This document shows positions 1-7,836 of a stretch of 64,000 nucleotides of DNA, piece after piece. Numbering within the stretch: the stretch's first letter is position 1; each line of letters begins with the position of its first letter. The notes beneath the pieces were generated by a model. That model ran no database searches. It was not told the origin of the DNA and worked only from the letters and a program-made list of their open reading frames with translations. This DNA comes from Hymenobacter wooponensis (GTDB lineage Bacteria; Bacteroidota; Bacteroidia; Cytophagales; Hymenobacteraceae), in assembly GCF_004745865.1 (NCBI RefSeq), contig NZ_SRKZ01000004.1:620001-684000 (forward strand), written 5' to 3'. The position numbers and the translations under genes were made by a program.

Positions 1-1
1 G

Positions 2-616
2 CGCCTAGCCGTTCAGAACCGACATTTCACTTTGCTGCCCGCTCCTCTTTTCCGGGCCGGCGACGAAGCTGCCTATCTACGCTTACACCATACGCTGGAC
101 CCTCAGCTGGAAACCGTGCACCATTACACGCACGCCAGCCTGGAAGTAGTGAGCCTCTTTGCCGCCGAGAAAGCTCTTACGGAGTGGTTCCTCTCCGCCC
201 ACCCCGAAGGGCGTCTGCTGCATCAAACCAGCGCCCTGCTCGAAGGCGTTGTTCACCAGAGTGAGCAGTCGGGGCCCCGCCGCGTGTATCTCAGCATTGG
301 CCACCAGGAAGCTACCCTACTGGCCGTGCGCGACAAGCAGCCCGAATTTTGCAACGTATTTCCGTTTAGCACCCCCGAGGACCTGATTTACTACACCATT
401 CTGGTGATGCAGGAGCTTCAGCTCAACCCCGATCAGGATTCCGTGGTAGTTTGGGGCGACTTGATGCACGACTCAGAGCTGTTCACCATCCTGCGCAAAT
501 ATATTCGCAACATCCGCTTCGGCAACCGCCCCTTCGACCTGGGCTACAGTTACCGGCTGAATGACGTATTTGAGTACCGCTACTTCGAACTCTACGCCCT
601 GCACCTCTGCGAATAG
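2..616 (+). CDS. DUF3822 family protein (5' end cut by window edge)
   Basis: The frame is open from base 2, so the gene begins before the window; the first possible start inside (TTG at 32) is probably internal. About 204 residues are visible. The sequence resembles the Bacteroidota DUF3822 family, which has an actin-like ATPase-type fold. Conserved-looking stretches include VSLFAAEKALTEWF and NVFPFSTPEDLIYY. The gene directly precedes coaD on the same strand, a neighbourhood common in Bacteroidota where an rsmD methyltransferase gene often sits between or beside them; here rsmD is absent from the 86-bp gap. The cellular function is unknown. Confidence 0.8.
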   Translation, partial: RLAVQNRHFTLLPAPLFRAGDEAAYLRLHHTLDPQLETVHHYTHASLEVVSLFAAEKALTEWFLSAHPEGRLLHQTSALLEGVVHQSEQSGPRRVYLSIGHQEATLLAVRDKQPEFCNVFPFSTPEDLIYYTILVMQELQLNPDQDSVVVWGDLMHDSELFTILRKYIRNIRFGNRPFDLGYSYRLNDVFEYRYFELYALHLCE

Positions 617-702
617 GTGAAGTAGTAAGTTTGGCGTGCTACAGCACCACCTAGGCTACTTGCTCAACACCTGCACAATTTCACCTTTCCCCACTTCGCC
701 TC

Positions 703-1173
703 ATGTCTCGCATTGCTTTGTTTCCCGGCTCTTTTGACCCTTTTACCAATGGGCATCTGGACGTGGTGCGGCGGGGAGTAGCGTTGTTTGACGAGGTGAT
801 TATCTCAATTGGCAACAACAGCAGCAAGCAGCGCTACCTGCCCGTTGAGCAGATGATAGCCTTAATTGAGAAGGTGTTCCAAGATGAGCCACGGGTTTCA
901 GTTTGCTCCTACAAAGGGCTAACGGCCGACTTCGCTCGCGAAATTGGGGCTCGGTATCTGCTGCGGGGACTGCGGAATACCACTGATTTCGAGTACGAGA
1001 ATACCATTGCTCAGGCCAACCGCCACGTCAATTCAGACTTAGAGACAGTGTTCCTGATTACCTCTCCCGCTCTGGCAGCCATTAGCAGCACCATTATTCG
1101 CGAAATTCACCGCTTCGGGGGCAACGTCGATGATTTTGTACCCTTCCAGCTGCCTGCCGCCAAAGAACAATAA
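703..1173 (+). CDS. coaD: phosphopantetheine adenylyltransferase
   Basis: This 156-residue protein has the usual length for bacterial CoaD. It transfers AMP from ATP to 4'-phosphopantetheine to make dephospho-CoA, the penultimate step of coenzyme A synthesis in the cytosol. The N-terminal PGSFDPFTNGHLD carries the nucleotidyltransferase T/HxGH-type motif that binds ATP. GLRNTTDFEYE matches the conserved substrate-binding segment, and the C-terminal ISSTIIREI matches the ISSTxxR motif. It starts at ATG 703, 86 bp after the DUF3822 gene, and is probably co-transcribed with it. Nothing unusual was seen. Confidence 0.97.
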   Translation: MSRIALFPGSFDPFTNGHLDVVRRGVALFDEVIISIGNNSSKQRYLPVEQMIALIEKVFQDEPRVSVCSYKGLTADFAREIGARYLLRGLRNTTDFEYENTIAQANRHVNSDLETVFLITSPALAAISSTIIREIHRFGGNVDDFVPFQLPAAKEQ

Positions 1174-1214
1174 GGCGTAAGCAGGCTTCTGATACAAGCA
1201 CTTGCTCTCATGTA

Positions 1215-1706
1215 TCAGTTACGGGCCACAATGCGCAAGCCGGCTACTTTCTCCGAGCTATCCGATTCTGTGAAGGGCAACACGATGTAATGAGGAGAAG
1301 TTAAGCTGATGTTGCCCCGCTGCATCAACTCCTCCTCATTTGGGCCTACCAGTACAATGTCCCGCACTTTGCGCGTACGGGCATGAAACGCTACCACAAT
1401 TGTTTGACCATTATGGTCAAAGGTGTTGATCCACCCTTCCCCGTTGGTAAGCCGAAGCTGCTCGGCCGTGGGCTCTAGCCCTCTTTTGTCAGCGCTGGCT
1501 TCGTGAGCGGGGCCGAGCACTTGGCGCAATTCATCAATTGAGAGGCCTATAAGCTGCGCCACGTCTACGGCCACGGGCTGAGCGGACTTAGCAGGACGAG
1601 TTTTGACCACAGCCGCAGTTTCTACTGCCGACTGTGTACCCATGCAGCTCACCAAGGCCACTGGCAGTACCCCAAGTAGCACGAATGCGTAACGGTTTAA
1701 GCGCAT
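1215..1706 (-). CDS. hypothetical lipoprotein
   Basis: The 163-residue protein begins with a positively charged start, a hydrophobic stretch and a lipobox (LVSC, cysteine near residue 21), so it is probably a membrane-anchored lipoprotein. After a variable linker the mature part includes GLSIDELRQVLGPAHEA, which resembles a small SmpA/BamE-type or KOW-like repeat seen in periplasmic lipoproteins, though I cannot assign a family. It lies 17 bp downstream of the NUDIX gene on the same strand and is probably co-transcribed with it. Confidence 0.6.
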   Translation of the reverse strand: MRLNRYAFVLLGVLPVALVSCMGTQSAVETAAVVKTRPAKSAQPVAVDVAQLIGLSIDELRQVLGPAHEASADKRGLEPTAEQLRLTNGEGWINTFDHNGQTIVVAFHARTRKVRDIVLVGPNEEELMQRGNISLTSPHYIVLPFTESDSSEKVAGLRIVARN

Positions 1707-1723
1707 AGGCTATCCGCTTTGTA

Positions 1724-2425
1724 TTACTTGGCAGGCTCCTTATTAGCGGGCGTTTCGCCGGCCACATCGCTGAGGTAATGGCGTACCACTAGCTCAATGC
1801 TGGCATACGAGTCGTGGAGCACGGCTAGGGCTTGCTGAGGCGTCATCCAGCGCACTTCCTCAATGTATTCCTCCGCCTGGGGCTTCATCAGCGAGTCGTC
1901 GAGGCAACGCATGATGTACCAGTTGGTCTTCTTGAGGATTTTGTTGCCGTTGTAGGCATAGGAGTGCCAAGTGCTGGGCAGCTCTTCGGCCAGCTCCACC
2001 TTTATGTTGCACTCTTCCTCCACCTCGCGAAGCGCCCCAATACCAGGGTCTTCCTCTTTTTTGAGCTTACCCTTGGGCAAGTCCCACTTGCCGAGGCGGT
2101 AAATCATCAGCACCAGGCCATCCTTCACCACTAGGCCACCAGCGGCCTTCACGATTTTGAATTGGTCTTTGAGGTGCAGAATCAGACGCTTTTTCTTGCG
2201 GGCCAGCAGCGTCAGGGACTTCAGCTTTTTCAGCTTTTTCACCTCCATCAGCCGCAGGAGCCGGTCGATGAACACGTCCGTGACGTCGCGCACGAGCACA
2301 TCACCTACCAGGTCCTTCGAGATAAATTCATCCTCGGGGCCCAGAATCAGGTCGTACTTATGCTTATATATTTTCTCGCTGTTCTTTTTGATAATCAGCG
2401 GGATATCGTTGATGAAGACGTTCAT
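1724..2425 (-). CDS. NUDIX hydrolase
   Basis: The start was moved to the internal ATG at 2425 because the protein then begins MNVFINDIPLIIKK, which looks native; the 77 codons upstream read like non-coding sequence. This gives 233 residues. The C-terminal half has a NUDIX box (GKLKKEED-x-G-x-REVEEECNI, around residues 130-150), the Mg2+-binding signature of enzymes that cleave nucleoside diphosphates linked to another moiety. The N-terminal 100 residues are lysine-rich with no assigned domain, as in other Bacteroidota members. The substrate cannot be told from sequence. Confidence 0.9.
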   Translation of the reverse strand: MNVFINDIPLIIKKNSEKIYKHKYDLILGPEDEFISKDLVGDVLVRDVTDVFIDRLLRLMEVKKLKKLKSLTLLARKKKRLILHLKDQFKIVKAAGGLVVKDGLVLMIYRLGKWDLPKGKLKKEEDPGIGALREVEEECNIKVELAEELPSTWHSYAYNGNKILKKTNWYIMRCLDDSLMKPQAEEYIEEVRWMTPQQALAVLHDSYASIELVVRHYLSDVAGETPANKEPAK

Positions 2426-2637
2426 CGCGGGGTAATCAGGAGGGGCAAAAGAAAGTCCAGGCGGGTATGCTGCAAAACACAGCATAATTCCCCGAAAAAC
2501 GAAAACATCTTCCGGGTCGGGCAAGATACGGGATGTAAACCGTTGTGTTGTGCCAGCGGCCCGCTTATGCAGCAGGTGAAGCACATACATTTTACTGACA
2601 ACCCCAAAGCGCGGTTGTGCGCCGTACATAAGAACGC

Positions 2638-2733
2638 CATCCTGAGCAAAATACAAGATCTACTTACGCATAAACGAGAAGATATTTCTCTGATCGTTCA
2701 CGCGAAAAAAGATCCTGGGTTCAGCTCAGGATG
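2638..2733. repeat. 96-bp inverted-repeat element, family C
   Basis: The ends are a perfect 10-bp inverted repeat: CATCCTGAGC at 2638-2647 and GCTCAGGATG at 2724-2733. The interior has further short complementary stretches around AGATC/GATC. It occupies the spacer between the NUDIX promoter region and the haemoglobin gene. It resembles the non-coding hairpin repeats with TCATCCTGAGC termini that are scattered in related genomes. It encodes no transposase. Confidence 0.5.
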
Positions 2734-2758
2734 ACGAGTAAGATACGGAAATGTATGG

Positions 2759-3160
2759 CTACTGGATAGACAGCGGATTGCGGGCCTGTCGAATTCGAAA
2801 CTCGAACATGCGAGCAATATTGCCAGCTTTATAGCAGGCTTCGTCGGCTTTGGCGCCGGCAAAATTTTCTCTGACGGTGCTGGTAAACAACCCCAGCCAG
2901 CGCTCAAAGTGAGGTAGCGCCACCGGCAGCCCCAGGTGCTTTGGGAAAGGGCGCCCCCGGTAGCGGGTAGTGCCCAGCAGCACACTGCTCCAGAAATCGT
3001 ACATATTGGGCAAATGCGCCTCCCAGTGTACCTGTGCCACCGTGTTGAAAATGGGGCTCAGCAGCTCATCGGCATTCACCTTATCGTAGAACGTATCTAC
3101 CAGCCGCTTAATATCGGCCTCAGTTTGGATATCGGAGAGAGCAGTAGGTTCGGCAGACAT
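2759..3160 (-). CDS. group III truncated haemoglobin
   Basis: The 133-residue protein matches the short 2-on-2 globin fold of the TrHb3 class. FYDKVNADELLSPIF is the B-helix region, MYDFWSSVLLG the E-helix and PHFERWLGLF the F-helix with the proximal haem histidine. Members bind O2, NO or CO in the cytosol and are linked to microaerobic life or NO detoxification. It sits next to the cbb3 high-affinity oxidase locus, which supports a role at low oxygen, but that is inference. It starts at ATG 3160. Confidence 0.92.
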   Translation of the reverse strand: MSAEPTALSDIQTEADIKRLVDTFYDKVNADELLSPIFNTVAQVHWEAHLPNMYDFWSSVLLGTTRYRGRPFPKHLGLPVALPHFERWLGLFTSTVRENFAGAKADEACYKAGNIARMFEFRIRQARNPLSIQ

Positions 3161-3184
3161 AGAAGGACAAGAAAATCTGCGGCG

Positions 3185-3673
3185 CTAGGCCACAGTAGCA
3201 GTTTTAGATTGTGGTTCTGGCGCAGTAGTGGCCGTAGCCGCCTGAAATGCCTGGCTGCCGGTTACCAGCAGGGTTAGCAGCTTAAATGCATCGGCCACAA
3301 TATAGAGCAGGTGCAACTTAGAAGGCGGAGCTTCGTGTCCGGCCAGGAGCATGCCCGCCCGCACATCCAGGGCAGGCAGCAGCCAGAGCGTTTGCAGCAG
3401 CAGCACGAAGCCTAACAGGCCTAATCCCAGCCACACGGCACGCGGGGCTCGCAAAATACGCGCCGCCAGCAGGCTTGCCAGCAAGAGCACCAGCTCAACC
3501 CGGTTCAGGGCGTGAAATACAACGCGCCCAATACCTACACCCAAGGGGATAGTGATGTGCGGGGCAGTGAACTTCAGCGGAGCTTCCATAAAGGAAATAG
3601 CCGCCACCATACCGGCCCACAGAAACAAGGACAGCACCAGTACCAGCGACCAAACAGAACCAGGAGTGCGCAT
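3185..3673 (-). CDS. integral membrane protein of unknown function
   Basis: The start was placed at ATG 3673 (MRTPGSVWSLVLV), giving 162 residues with about four hydrophobic helices; the longer upstream frame adds 53 non-native-looking residues. It shows charged residues between helices (FHALNRVELVLLL, ILRAPRAVW) but no known catalytic motif. It lies 24 bp downstream of the haemoglobin gene on the same strand and diverges from ccoI, so it may belong to the same oxygen-related group. No family assignment is made. Confidence 0.7.
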   Translation of the reverse strand: MRTPGSVWSLVLVLSLFLWAGMVAAISFMEAPLKFTAPHITIPLGVGIGRVVFHALNRVELVLLLASLLAARILRAPRAVWLGLGLLGFVLLLQTLWLLPALDVRAGMLLAGHEAPPSKLHLLYIVADAFKLLTLLVTGSQAFQAATATTAPEPQSKTATVA

Positions 3674-3888
3674 GAGCAGAAACGTTAGGAGATGTTGCCC
3701 CACCCTAGCTCTCGCAGCGGGCAAAGAGTGAGGCAATAGGCCTAGGCCACCTTTCAACAACGGCCCAAAGATGCAGGTTCGGGTGCATCTCTTTTGCTGA
3801 CTATTCTCAATTGAGCTCCTGACATTCGTCATCCATTGGGGTACTGTGGCACCAGACCTTTGAGCTGTTCATCAGTACCTGCCTGCGC

Positions 3889-6315
3889 GTGCCCATTCTG
3901 CTTGCTCCCGAACCTGTTACCCGCACCACCTGCGCCCATTGCGGCGACGAGTGCGCGGATGATGCGCTGATTTCCCACGGTCAGAGCTTCTGCTGTGCCG
4001 GCTGCCGTACGGTGTATGAGCTGCTGGCCGAAAACAACCTCTGCTCCTACTATAACGTGAGCGAGCCACAGCCCGGCCAGAAAATACCGGCCGTGGAGCT
4101 GCCGGGCCGCTTCGACTACCTCGACTCCGAAACCGTGCAGACTCAGCTGTTGGCCTTCCGCAGCGATACGCGCGCCCGGCTCACGCTCCAGATTCCGCAG
4201 ATGCACTGCGCCTCTTGCATTTGGCTGCTAGAGCGTCTGTACCAACTCAACCCCGGCGTGCAGGCGTCGCAGGTAAACTTTCTGCGCAAGGAAATAGCCA
4301 TCAGCTATAACCCCAGCCAAACCACCCTGAAAGAGGTGGTGAAGCTGCTGGCAGCCCTGGGCTACGAGCCCCAGATTACCCTGGCCGAGCTCGGGCCAGC
4401 GCAGGCTGCCCCCGACCGTACCATTTACTACCGGCTGGGGCTGGCGGCGTTCTGCTTCGGCAACGTGATGCTGCTGGCCTTCCCCGACTACTTTTCTTTC
4501 ACGGAGGAGCTAGCTACCAACTTCGGACAGTTCTTTGGCTACCTGAGTTTGCTGCTGGCGCTGCCGGTACTGGCCTACAGCGCGCGCGGCTTCTATGAGT
4601 CGGCTTGGCAAGGGCTGCGGCACCGCTACATCAACCTCGATTTTCCCATCAGCCTAGGCCTGTCGGCGCTGTTCCTGACCAGCGTGCACGATATTGTTTC
4701 GCACAGCGGCCCCGGCTACCTCGATTCGTTTACGGGCCTAGTGTTCTTCATGCTGATTGGCAAGTGGGCCCAGCAGCACACCTACGACGCCCTGCGCTTC
4801 GACCGTGACTTCACCTCCTATTTCCCGGTGGCCGTGACGGTGCTCACGCCGGAGGGCGAGCGAACCACATCGGTAAAGGAGCTGCGCGTGGGCCAGCGGA
4901 TTCGGGTGCGCCACCAGGAAGTGGTGCCTGCCGATGCCGTGCTGATGCAGGGCGCGGGCCAGATCGACTACAGTTTTGTATCGGGGGAGAGTGAGCCGGT
5001 GGCGAAAGTGGCAGGGGAGCTGGTGTATGCGGGCGGCCGGCAGGTGGGCGAAAGCGTGGAGTTGGAAGTAGTCCGCGAAGTATCGCAGGGCTACCTCACT
5101 CAGCTCTGGAACAACCCCGTTTTCCAGAAAGCCGAAAAGCAGACGCTAGAAACGTACGCCAACACGGTAGGCCGCTATTTCGTGGCCCTCACGCTGGTGC
5201 TGGCCGCTGGTGCCATGCTGTACTGGTACCCCCGCGACCAGCAGATGGCTTTGCGGGCTTTCACCTCGGTGCTGGTTATTGCCTGCCCGTGCGCGCTTTC
5301 CCTGGCTACGCCCTTTGCGCTGGGAGCGGCACTCCGGGTATTTGGGCGACGCAACTTCTACCTCAAAAACTCGGCGGTGGCGGAAACGCTGGCCCGCGCC
5401 AATACGATTGTGTTTGATAAAACGGGGACGCTCACGGAGGTCTCCCGCTCGCAGGTGGAGTACTACGGCACGCCGCTTACTACTCAGCAGCAGGCCCTGG
5501 TGGCTGCCGTGGCCGGCCACTCCACCCACCCCCTCAGCCAGCGTCTGGCCCAAACACTAGGCCACCCCGCCCGCCTGCTGACGGAGTTCCGGGAGGTGCC
5601 CGGCCAGGGCGTTTGTGGCGTGATGAACAACGTGCGAGTGAAGCTGGGCTCAGCAGCCTTTGTGGGAGCCAACCCTGCTTCCACAGCTTCGGCGGAAGTT
5701 TGTCCGGGGGCATCCCGGGTGTACGTGGCCCTCAATGAGCAGCCTATGGGGTGCTACGTGCTTCTGAACGCTTACCGCCCGGAGCTGCCAAAGGTGCTAC
5801 AGGAGCTCACTCCATCCTACAACCTGGTGGTGCTTTCCGGCGACAACGATGCCGAGCAGGGCCGCCTGCGGCAGCTGTTCGGGCCTAAGGCAGAGCTCCG
5901 GTTCTTTCAGTCGCCGCAAAGCAAGCTTGAATACGTGGCGGAGCTCCAACGCCAGGGCCGCCGCGTGGTTATGCTCGGCGACGGCCTCAACGATGCCGGT
6001 GCCCTCCGCCAGGCCGATGTGGGCATTGCTCTTACCGACAAAATCACCCACTTCTCCCCCGCCTGCGACGCCATCTTGGATGCCCGCAGCTTCGGGCAGT
6101 TGGGCACCTTCCTGCAATTCTCACGCAGCTGCATGCACATTGTGCTGGCCACGTTCGGGCTGTCGTTTCTCTATAATGGCATCGGCCTTACGCTGGCCGT
6201 GCAGGGCCGCTTCACACCCATTGTGTCGGCCATTCTGATGCCCATCAGCTCGCTCAGCGTGATTCTATTTGCCACACTGCTGGTGAAGCTGGCGGCCCGC
6301 CGCTGGAAGCTGTAA
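3889..6315 (+). CDS. ccoI: copper-translocating P-type ATPase CcoI/FixI
   Basis: This 808-residue P1B-type ATPase is needed for copper loading of cbb3 oxidase. An N-terminal cysteine-rich zinc-ribbon-like region (CAHCGDEC, CCAGC) is followed by a heavy-metal-associated domain with MHCASC near residue 105. Membrane helices, the actuator loop, the ion-channel CPC motif (ACPCALS), the phosphorylation site DKTGT and the hinge GDGLNDAG follow. The best available start is GTG 3889, since there is no ATG upstream in frame before the stop at 3820; start confidence is modest. It heads the cbb3 locus, with ccoS downstream. Confidence 0.95.
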   Translation: MPILLAPEPVTRTTCAHCGDECADDALISHGQSFCCAGCRTVYELLAENNLCSYYNVSEPQPGQKIPAVELPGRFDYLDSETVQTQLLAFRSDTRARLTLQIPQMHCASCIWLLERLYQLNPGVQASQVNFLRKEIAISYNPSQTTLKEVVKLLAALGYEPQITLAELGPAQAAPDRTIYYRLGLAAFCFGNVMLLAFPDYFSFTEELATNFGQFFGYLSLLLALPVLAYSARGFYESAWQGLRHRYINLDFPISLGLSALFLTSVHDIVSHSGPGYLDSFTGLVFFMLIGKWAQQHTYDALRFDRDFTSYFPVAVTVLTPEGERTTSVKELRVGQRIRVRHQEVVPADAVLMQGAGQIDYSFVSGESEPVAKVAGELVYAGGRQVGESVELEVVREVSQGYLTQLWNNPVFQKAEKQTLETYANTVGRYFVALTLVLAAGAMLYWYPRDQQMALRAFTSVLVIACPCALSLATPFALGAALRVFGRRNFYLKNSAVAETLARANTIVFDKTGTLTEVSRSQVEYYGTPLTTQQQALVAAVAGHSTHPLSQRLAQTLGHPARLLTEFREVPGQGVCGVMNNVRVKLGSAAFVGANPASTASAEVCPGASRVYVALNEQPMGCYVLLNAYRPELPKVLQELTPSYNLVVLSGDNDAEQGRLRQLFGPKAELRFFQSPQSKLEYVAELQRQGRRVVMLGDGLNDAGALRQADVGIALTDKITHFSPACDAILDARSFGQLGTFLQFSRSCMHIVLATFGLSFLYNGIGLTLAVQGRFTPIVSAILMPISSLSVILFATLLVKLAARRWKL

Positions 6316-6338
6316 ACCATCTGGTATTGGCAGACCAA

Positions 6339-6443
6339 TTGTAGAGACGCGACACTTCGCGTCTCGGCGTTGAACGACTGGCCTAGAACAGAAGGCTAAA
6401 CAACATCAGCAATGAGGAGACGCGAAGTGTCGCGTCTCTACAA
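6339..6443. repeat. 105-bp inverted-repeat element, family A, copy 1
   Basis: The termini are perfect 27-bp inverted repeats (6339-6365 and 6417-6443, beginning TTGTAGAGACGCG), and each arm is itself an 8-bp-stem hairpin (GAGACGCG/CGCGTCTC). The centre contains GACTGGCCTAGAAC followed by a segment with ACATCAGCAA. A second, diverged copy lies at 15859-15958. It sits between ccoI and ccoS and carries no gene; it looks like a miniature mobile or palindromic repeat. Confidence 0.85.
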
Positions 6444-6463
6444 CGGCTAGGCCACTCTCTCCC

Positions 6464-6628
6464 ATGACTATCATCTTTCTGCTCATCGGCATAAGCCTTA
6501 CCGTTGCCATAGCCTTTCTGAGCGCCTTCCTGTGGGCCGTGCGCTCCGGGCAATACGACGATACCTACACGCCTTCAGTGCGGGTACTGTTCGAAGAGGA
6601 AACGACTGAACCAACTCCGCCACGGTAA
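6464..6628 (+). CDS. ccoS: cbb3 oxidase assembly protein CcoS
   Basis: This is a 54-residue protein. It has one N-terminal membrane helix (FLLIGISLTVAIAFLSAFLW), then WAVRSGQYDD, the hallmark of CcoS (FixS), where an aspartate-rich stretch follows the helix. CcoS is required for insertion of cofactors into the cbb3 catalytic subunit. It lies downstream of the CcoI ATPase gene, the usual order, separated by the family A repeat. It starts at ATG 6464. Confidence 0.92.
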   Translation: MTIIFLLIGISLTVAIAFLSAFLWAVRSGQYDDTYTPSVRVLFEEETTEPTPPR

Positions 6629-6693
6629 GAGCCTTACTCTAAATTATGTGGTCAGGTAACATAGCATTGCTAGTCTATTTCTGACAGATTCTA

Positions 6694-7104
6694 TCAATCT
6701 ATTTCCATTGAAAAGATAAAAGACATTGAAGCAGTTGTCGGGGCTAGCAAGTCCTCGTTACTAAACCAATCAAGATGAAAATGCTCCCCTGGGCGTAGAT
6801 TTGATAAGCTCTCCAAAAATACCGTCAGTTTGTAAAATGCTTGAGAATTCCCTAAAAGCTTAAGTATTATATCATTTACCTGGACTGTAATTAATCCATT
6901 CGATTGATCAACCTGCTCTAACCACAATTGCCTCATTGCTGTCGGATAAGCACTGGGCTTGTACCTAAGGGAGAGTACATCCGGTGAGTATTTAGTCAGA
7001 TGGTTAACTCTATTCACTAAACTGGCAAACTGAGCCGCAGTACCCGAAAGATCAATTTCGTACTGCGCCTCTTGCAAGCTTAAGTTGATGGCTATTTCGC
7101 TCAT
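6694..7104 (-). CDS. hypothetical protein, possible immunity-type
   Basis: This 136-residue protein has no signal peptide or membrane helix. It is clearly AT-richer than its neighbours and is encoded against the direction of the cbb3 genes. Sequences such as EIDLSGTAAQFASLVNRV and LRPGEHFHLDWF recall small bacterial immunity proteins (Imm32-like), but the similarity is weak and from memory. Its divergent neighbour at 7186 is a DUF2199 protein. The two may have arrived together. The function is unknown. Confidence 0.65.
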   Translation of the reverse strand: MSEIAINLSLQEAQYEIDLSGTAAQFASLVNRVNHLTKYSPDVLSLRYKPSAYPTAMRQLWLEQVDQSNGLITVQVNDIILKLLGNSQAFYKLTVFLESLSNLRPGEHFHLDWFSNEDLLAPTTASMSFIFSMEID

Positions 7105-7185
7105 TGAAATAGAAAAAGTCTGCTTAAGAGCCTTAATGTATCTTCGAGTCCATTAAAGGAATAATAGGATTCAAATACCAGATAC

Positions 7186-7686
7186 ATGGAGGGCTTTACT
7201 TGTACCCGCTGTGGCGAAGTTCATGAAGATATCCCCATGTGTTTCGGCGCGGAATATCCTGATTATTATTTCAGTGTTCCTCCAGATGAAAGACAACTCA
7301 GAATTGAGCACACTGGCGACTTCTGCGTGGTGGATGAGGAACATTTCTTTATCCGAGCTCGAATTGAAATTCCAGTAGTTGATTCAGACGAGTTGTTCTG
7401 CTGGAATGTCTGGACAAGCCTAAGCGAAACCAATTTTCTGCGGGCAAATGAGAAATTAAATGACCCAGAACGAGTAAATGAGCCTGCCTACTTTGGTTGG
7501 CTTCAAACAGCTATTCCGGGTTATACCAACACGCTCAATATTAAGACACTGGTGCATACTCAGGTTGTAGGCATCATTCCTCGCGTTGAAATTATAGAAG
7601 AGAATCATCCATTGATAGCAGAACAGCAGCAGGGCATAACTTGGCAACGTGTGATAGAATTAGCTGAAACTGCATTGCATGGGTAG
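7186..7686 (+). CDS. DUF2199 domain-containing protein
   Basis: The 166-residue protein opens with FTCTRCGEVHEDIPMCFG, a CxxCG-containing start typical of DUF2199, and continues with CVVDEEHFFIRARIEIPV and FCWNVWTSLSE, both family-like. The function is unknown; the family is often found as scattered single genes and sometimes in polymorphic-toxin immunity loci. It is AT-richer than the flanking ccoS and ccoNO genes and so looks like an insertion in the cbb3 locus together with the 6694 gene. It starts at ATG 7186. Confidence 0.85.
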   Translation: MEGFTCTRCGEVHEDIPMCFGAEYPDYYFSVPPDERQLRIEHTGDFCVVDEEHFFIRARIEIPVVDSDELFCWNVWTSLSETNFLRANEKLNDPERVNEPAYFGWLQTAIPGYTNTLNIKTLVHTQVVGIIPRVEIIEENHPLIAEQQQGITWQRVIELAETALHG

Positions 7687-7836
7687 CGCTGCTATTATAC
7701 AGCTTGCGCTTGCCAGATTCAGACTGCGCTAGGCCAGTGCTGCTGACAACTATCAGCCCTTCGCCTGACTTTCGTCATCTTTTAGAAAACGACCAACGGG
7801 GACCTTTGGAGAAGTAAATCACTCACTTCTTCTGCT

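Noticed and set aside
2162..2734. 190-codon plus-strand frame across the NUDIX gene start
   Set aside because: Overlaps a well-supported NUDIX gene and has no recognisable motif.
3806..3815. Perfect palindrome CTCAATTGAG upstream of ccoI, considered as an FNR-type site
   Set aside because: Does not match TTGAT-N4-ATCAA and a 10-bp palindrome can occur by chance.
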